A DNA stretch of 64,000 nucleotides, taken from NCBI RefSeq assembly GCF_003286085.1, contig NW_020825353.1, positions 1,116,001 to 1,180,000 on the forward strand, read 5' to 3'. Position numbers and translations under genes: made by a program. Positions 58,201-64,000 of this stretch are shown in pieces. This DNA comes from Drosophila persimilis. Its lineage: Eukaryota; Arthropoda; Insecta; Diptera; Drosophilidae. The notes beneath the pieces were generated by a model. The model was not told the DNA's origin. It saw only the letters and a program-made list of their open reading frames with translations, and ran no database searches. Each line of letters opens with the position of its first letter. The first letter of the stretch is position 1.

Positions 58201-58932
58201 GGGAGAGGTAGCGCGCCTTTAAAGGACTCTTCGTCCAGGCGACCGCAAATGAACCAAGAGCCAAGAAAGGCAAGGCAAGGCAAGGCCCTGGCCACTAATT
58301 GGCTTAGTGCATTAAAATAACTTGCCAATAGTTTTGTGGCCAAGAGCGAGACTCAGAGGCAGAGAGAGAGAGAGAGATGGAGAGCCTGCTGACAATGCCC
58401 TCGCTGTCATTGGGATATTTATGACACTCTGTGGCTAATTTACCAGATAAAGGCTTTTGTTTGTCCTTGGCCTAAGCCCAGCAACTGCTGGGGCAGGCCC
58501 GGCCAAAAGGATTTCCCCCCCCGAAGAAAGCGAGAGAAACCCAACAAGATAAGCCCCATCGATGGGGGTCCTGGCTCTGGGTCCTTAAAGCCTTCGCTCC
58601 AATTCGATATGGAGGCGGGGGCGGAGACGGAAGCTGTTGACGTTGGCTTTTGCCGGCTCTCATATGTCAAATCGACCGGACGGCAAGTGTGTCTAATTAT
58701 ACAAAATTATTTATAATAGCTGGGCCACAATGCTAGGCCACCCCCCACCCCCCACCTCCCCCACCGCCCCTCCTAAATGTTTTCCCTGTATTTACGTTTG
58801 GGCACCGAAACAAACAGATTTCGAAATTGTGTAAAAACCTAATTAAAAGCGAATTATTCATGTTGAAATTGGGCTGAGGGGGTGGCTCTTATGGATGGTC
58901 GGGGTGCGGAGGCTGATGGCTGATGTATGGTA

Positions 58933-58970
<38 letters not shown>
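58933..58970. repeat. (AC)n microsatellite
   Basis: Nineteen perfect AC units, the longest perfect dinucleotide run in the window. Confidence 0.9.
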
Positions 58971-58972
<2 letters not shown>

Positions 58973-60441
58973 TACACACTCGCACAAACGCACAGCAAAA
59001 AGCAGTCTGTGTTCCGTTCCATATGTTGCCCGAATGAATTTGTTAAAATTTTCTTTGATTAATTGGTGGTCAAAAGTTCAACGGCAGCAACGCCAGCAGC
59101 AGACTGTTTGAAGGGGTGTTCGAGGTGGGGTAAGTGTGAGGGGCTTAATGGGGAAATGGGGAACAAGATTGCTGGAGCTGGTAGACCGTTTGGGAGTTTC
59201 TTCAATTCGTTGTCTTTTCCTAGAAATCTTTCGCAAAAAACTATTCTTAATGCTCAGAAAATAGAATATGCTCACTGCAAATTTTGTATATTTTGACCAG
59301 AAGTGCACTTCCCATCGTATTGTATATAAATTTCATGATGATTGTTCACATTAACTGAAGGAAATTTAATTTAACGTATAAAATAAAAGAAAAAAACACC
59401 GAGTTGTAAGCCCAATTGATGGGCTTCTGGAGTGAATATTGTGACAAAAAAGTTATAAAAATATTATATCTTTCCCACATATGTATTCAATACTATATAT
59501 TATATATATTGATTTTTAAAGGCCGTATTAAAAAAACTTTTAAGTAAATTCATATTTAAAACCAAGGGATTTCTACTTAATTTCACAAAAACCGGATATT
59601 TAATTTAATTTTTCTCTGAGTAAAAGGTGTGATTTCAATCAGATGCTAAAAATGTTCTTTTTGGAGAGTGTTGTAGCCAGAATCGACCACGTCAAGAGGA
59701 GCAGAATTGAGCTGAAAGTTGAAAAATACGATATTCAAACGATGGTTCCTACAGCATAACCGATGGTTCGCTCTGATCGGACTTAATTTTTTAGGATTTA
59801 GAAGATTCAAATATAATCCCGACCCGAAAATTTCAATAGTTTAATATTCAAGCCAATTTTATATTATTTTTAGTGTATTTTATTGTTTTTTTTTAAGACC
59901 CTTAGCACTTTTTATTATAGTATCGGAACTTATGGTGTCTCTGCAGCTAACACGACTCTTCCGAGGGGATAGAGGAAGATGTTGTGATGTCCTACGTTCT
60001 AATAACTGGTTTGAAGGTCCCTTTAATATGCCATAACACTCTACAATATGTATGTACATCCTCGAGGCGCAACTCCTTTTGCCATTTGAATCGCATAGTT
60101 AACCCCTGGCTAGATATTTTCACGCCAAATTGCCAGTTTATGTGGCGTCAAACATTAAAGTTGAACGCCACAACAGTTGGGCGTCGCCCCCTCCGGGGAT
60201 TTTATGTGGTGCGGCAAATTTAAGGCATTCAAACAACATTCAACATTCAGACATAAAAACCAAATGCAAACAGCCGTCGAAAGAGTCCTCCGTCCGTTGT
60301 TGGTTCTGTGGTGCGATGCGATGTGATGTGGCTGATGACTTGCGAGTCTTCCCCAAAGGGTTGCACCCACCCGTCTTCTCCCCCTGAAATTAATATTACA
60401 CCAATAATAATGAGTGCAATTAGCCGGCATCTGAGGGGAAG

Positions 60442-60521
60442 CAGAGTGCCAGTGGAAGCAGTGAAAGAAGTGGAAGCAGTGGAAGCAGTGAAAGAAGTAG
60501 AAGCAGTGGAAGCAGTGGAAG
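60442..60521. repeat. Higher-order tandem array of GTGGAAGCA units
   Basis: A 9-mer GTGGAAGCA alternates with GTGAAAGAA so that a composite unit of about 36 bp repeats twice (GAAAGAAGTGGAAGCAGTGG, then the same with one change). Confidence 0.75.
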
Positions 60522-63500
60522 GTTGTAACAGCTTAATGTGTGTCACTGTAAAATTAAATTTACGCTAATCGGGCAAGAAAACTGGAGGATTGGCATGCCA
60601 TGGGGGGATAGGCCAGGCCTGACGCCAGACGAACAAATTAAATTGTCGTTTTATTGTTTTGCCTTGTTAAATATCTCAAATATTTTCGTCGTCTGGCCAA
60701 TTTGGTTTTGTTTAGATGGGGTTAAGACATTCCCATATATAACTTCACTAATCCCCCCCTCCCCGGCCAACTGTTTTGCGGGCAGGACTTCCCCCTTTTT
60801 CCCCCTTTTTTCGGCGAGCAGCATCCGCCCACGCGTGCTGCAACAGCCGGGAGTTGCCCCTTGGCAACCGGGAATGGCCTCAAAAAAGGTGGCACCATAT
60901 GGCAGCACTCCACTGCTTCGATTCGTGTTGTTGTTGTTGTTGTTGTTGATTTGTGAGTTATATTTGTATACCCGGTACACAGGGAATGCCTCGAGGGTAT
61001 ATTGAATGCGTGTTACATGGGGAGTATCGTAGAACAGAGAGGCCTTCTGTAGAACATCTTAATTTCGAAGAGCTATCATCCGTTTTTAGTACTCTCAAGA
61101 GCCGGAACCCCACTTGTCTAACAAAATCACTAGCCTTAAGGCTGTTTTTAAGGGGTATCCCATGGTCGGGACTACGCACAGACTCGTTGAATGTTGAAAT
61201 TGATTTCCGATTTGGAGTGCTGTTGTTGTTGTTGCTCTTGTTCCTATTGTTGATTGTTGGTTTGCCATTGTTGTTGATTCGATCAGCGGCAAAATGTGGT
61301 TGGCCACACGTCCGCGCCTTTGTTTGTTGTTCTTTCCATGGATAGGGGCCTCCTCCCCCCCTTCTTGGATAGCTCTTTGTTCCCCCACTTTGCTATTAGT
61401 GAAATATGATTTTGCGCTTTTTTGTGTTTGTTTTTTGCCCGATGATTGAATTCTTGTTACTCTTTGGCGCTGTTTTATTTGTGGGTGGCACAATTCAAAA
61501 AGTCCAACTTTACGAGTATCATGACTCTCGGCTTGTTTAGATAATACTGCCGCATCTGGTTGTCTGTTTACTCTTCAGAATTGTTTGTTATAAGGTCATC
61601 TTTTCTGTCTGTTTGTGCCAAGTATTTCAGGAAAGTTGAGTCGAGTTAAGTTGCCTCTCTGGACGGTTCCTTAGGGTTCCAAGAGTTCCTTCGATTTCAT
61701 TGCATCTATCCATCTAGAGGGATTATATTGCTCCTGAGCCCAAAGTTAATTAACGCCTGCACCCTTTTTTCCCTCATATCGAGTATAGGCACACTTTATG
61801 TATATTATTTGTGCTTCTGCGTCTGGATGGCAGTCGAATTCTCGCCAATGTTGCCTGTTTATGAGGCATGAAGGCATTCAAAAGCGCAGTTCCAGCCGGC
61901 AGCTGCAATCAGAGGCACAGGCATCGAACCATGGCAACCTCAGCCTCAACCTCAGCCTCGACAGCGGAGTGGCAGGAACCTGGGCACCGCAGCATTAGCG
62001 ATGTGTCGTCAGTCTGTTGCAATGAGGCCTCTCCCTGCTCTGAGCTCCGTTATTGTTATATTGTCATTAGCTTTGACTGGGATCTGCTGTGTTATGGGTC
62101 TCATTCCCCAGATCCTTTGAGAGTTGCATTTAGCAACAGCTTTGTCTGATTGCAAGTGTAACTGCTCTGATGGCCCCATCCCCCATTCTCCCATTCTCCC
62201 ATTCCCCATCCTCCACCCCAGGCTCATTTTCGAGTGTCAATTTTCAACACCAACCCCCTTCCTCCCCGCCCAGCTGCTCCTTCGATAACTGACTACAATT
62301 CACGCCCTTGATACTGATAAAAGAAAAGCGAAAAAAATGCGGAAAAAATCCCTTAAATTTAACGCGCTTTGACCTTTTTCCTCTCCATGGTATTTACAAG
62401 TTTCTTTTCGCTCCTCGTTTTTTTTTTCTTCTTTTTTTTTTTTGTCAGTTGGTGATTTACCAAACATTTTTATCTTTACTGCTTTACACATTTAATTTGA
62501 TTTCTTTTTGAAGTTTGATGCGAGTCTCACACTTTCTAAATGAGTGACGCGCTGGAGCGGACTAGAGCGGAGCGGAGCGTAGTCGAAGGGGGGCTCTGAC
62601 CATGGATAAAGCCAAGGGTGGGGTCTTAAAGTTAGGTATGATATGATGAAATATAGAACAGTGACCCATTATATGGAAGGAGTTATTCTTGAAGCATTTT
62701 ACCGCACTTCTTTGCGATTATAGTCATGAGAGTACAGTATGGAATGTATCTTTTGATTGTGTGCCTTTATGGCCTGCTCTCTATTTCGATTTGTCCGTCT
62801 AAAGCTATATTTTGTATCCTTATATCTCTATTCCATACCTATCTTTCAAAGAATCGGCCATATTCCAGTCCCATGTACAGCCTTCCTACCCCTTTTGAAG
62901 TGGACGCCTCTGGCCGTTTAGGAAAAAAAAATGCCACAGGTGTTGCCACTTTGCCGCTTAGCTGCTCATTTAGCTGTGGCCCCAGCTAATTGTCCAAGAA
63001 TTCTCGCATTTTTTTCCACCCAACATTATTTAATTAAATTTGCTGGCAAGACGGTCGGGCCGGTCGCTTCTTTATGCTGATTAAGTGGAAAACGGAAAGC
63101 GGAAGGGCCGAAACATCTTTGAAGATTCGACAGCCACTGAAGTGTTTCCTTTTCCAAAGGAAATTAAAAATTTCTATCCCACCAGCGCCCCCTCCCCACA
63201 CCAAACTTCCACCGTATCTCTCCGCCTTTTGGCCACTCTGCAAATTAAGTAAGTCAACAGAACACTTTGCGGATTTGCCATCATCTCGCTGACTTATCTG
63301 CATAAAATGTCCGAAAAGAAACAAAAAAAAATATATATATATATAAAATCTCTAGCCCAAAGGGAGTCGTCGAGTCGAAAGTGCCACCGATCCGGGGTAT
63401 GAGTTATTTTATTTCTCCAATCTCCATTCTATTTGCATTGCGGCCAGGACAGACAGACAGCACAGGGGTGGCAGGGGTGGAGGGGAAGGGACTGGCATAG

Positions 63501-64000
63501 ATCATACCATTTGGTATGCGAGAAGCTAACGAACTCGAAATAATGCGTTTGAAATGTAAAAAACGTGCAATTTATGTTAAAAATTTACGCAAACAGCAGC
63601 GCGCGCGAAGAAAGATTTTTAATTAATCATTTGCCATTTTTTGTCCACGCCCTACCGCCGTACACACATATATCGCATACACATATCGCATATATATACT
63701 TATATTTGACTTGTCTATGAAATTGGCATTAAAATCAACACGGGACAACACAGGGAGGCCGTAGCCAGGAGGCCAAAGCCCAGAGCACAGAGCCCTCTTG
63801 TTGTACAACTTTTGTACTTTATTTTCTTGACTGCGGCCAGCCGACCAATTAAGAGGACAGGCCTTCCAGTTCGTATAAATCGCATTAAGCTGCGGGGGGA
63901 TCTGTGCGGAGCCATGGACCGCCCCACCATGGACAGCTGTTCGATTTGTTTCGATTCGGTTTCGGTTTCGGATTCGGATTCTTAATTGCCTCCAGAGGCC

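Larger units (their letters stand above)
51932..64000. other. 12 kb gene-free region upstream of tey
   Basis: I find no supportable coding exon, RNA gene or intact mobile element. It contains a second copy of the degenerate element (about 53100-53830), a TATACCCGGTAC fragment (60967-60978), several short tandem arrays and a CA microsatellite. GC-balanced sequence around 51.9-52.5 kb probably includes the tey promoter and leader. The next gene to the right is outside the window. Confidence 0.5.

Noticed and set aside
62726..62989. 87-codon plus-strand frame with a signal-peptide-like N-terminus (MYLLIVCLYGLLSISIC)
   Set aside because: The rest is unstructured, AT-rich and resembles degraded repeat (TTTGTCCGTCTAAAG). 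Probably chance, though a search would settle it.
1..64000. CRISPR array, operon, prophage or other prokaryotic system
   Set aside because: Introns, polyadenylation signals and insect genes throughout; the tandem arrays have no spacers.

Overview
This is a Drosophila window. It has short introns (about 55-75 bp) in housekeeping genes, multi-kilobase introns in regulated genes, TATCGATA (DRE-type) promoter motifs, CA/CAG microsatellites, and a gene set that matches polytene region 76B of D. melanogaster 3L. The remembered order there (Lon, a PIG-F gene, l(3)76BDm, asf1, an uncharacterised gene, wnd, Iduna, Oat, tey) is kept here. It is not D. melanogaster itself: introns, low-complexity tracts and repeats differ. 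Two diverged copies of an element with SGM/ISX-like sequence features hint at the obscura group, but that is inference.

Layout. 1-13 kb is a compact housekeeping block: mitochondrial Lon protease (minus, cut by the left edge), the GPI-anchor gene PIG-F (plus), the TRAPPIII subunit gene l(3)76BDm/TRAPPC8 (minus), the H3-H4 chaperone gene asf1 (plus), and a large uncharacterised plus-strand gene whose protein seems to hold three degenerate copies of one domain. 14.5-21 kb is wnd (DLK-type MAP3K, minus), with a separate upstream coding exon at 21.0 kb. 21-26.4 kb is non-coding, with microsatellites and a degenerate mobile element. 26.4-28.9 kb is Iduna (RNF146-type, PAR-dependent E3 ligase, minus), with two alternative exons for the second half of its WWE domain. 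29-35 kb holds a small orphan gene (30.3 kb), a possible terminal exon of a GPI-anchored protein (32.1 kb) and repeats. 35-37.4 kb is Oat (ornithine aminotransferase, minus). 39-52 kb is tey (RNF220-related, minus), whose first coding exon I place at 51.9 kb behind a 6.3 kb intron. 52-64 kb shows no supportable gene. It is rich in short tandem repeats and is probably the upstream regulatory region of tey.

The genes do not form one pathway. The nearest to shared logic is two divergent gene pairs with common DRE-type promoters (Lon/PIG-F and l(3)76BDm/asf1). All gene models come from manual translation and splice-site reading. Each multi-exon model closes to a multiple of three, and exon coordinates are given so they can be tested. 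Gene symbols rest on recognised protein sequence plus remembered synteny; no database search was run.
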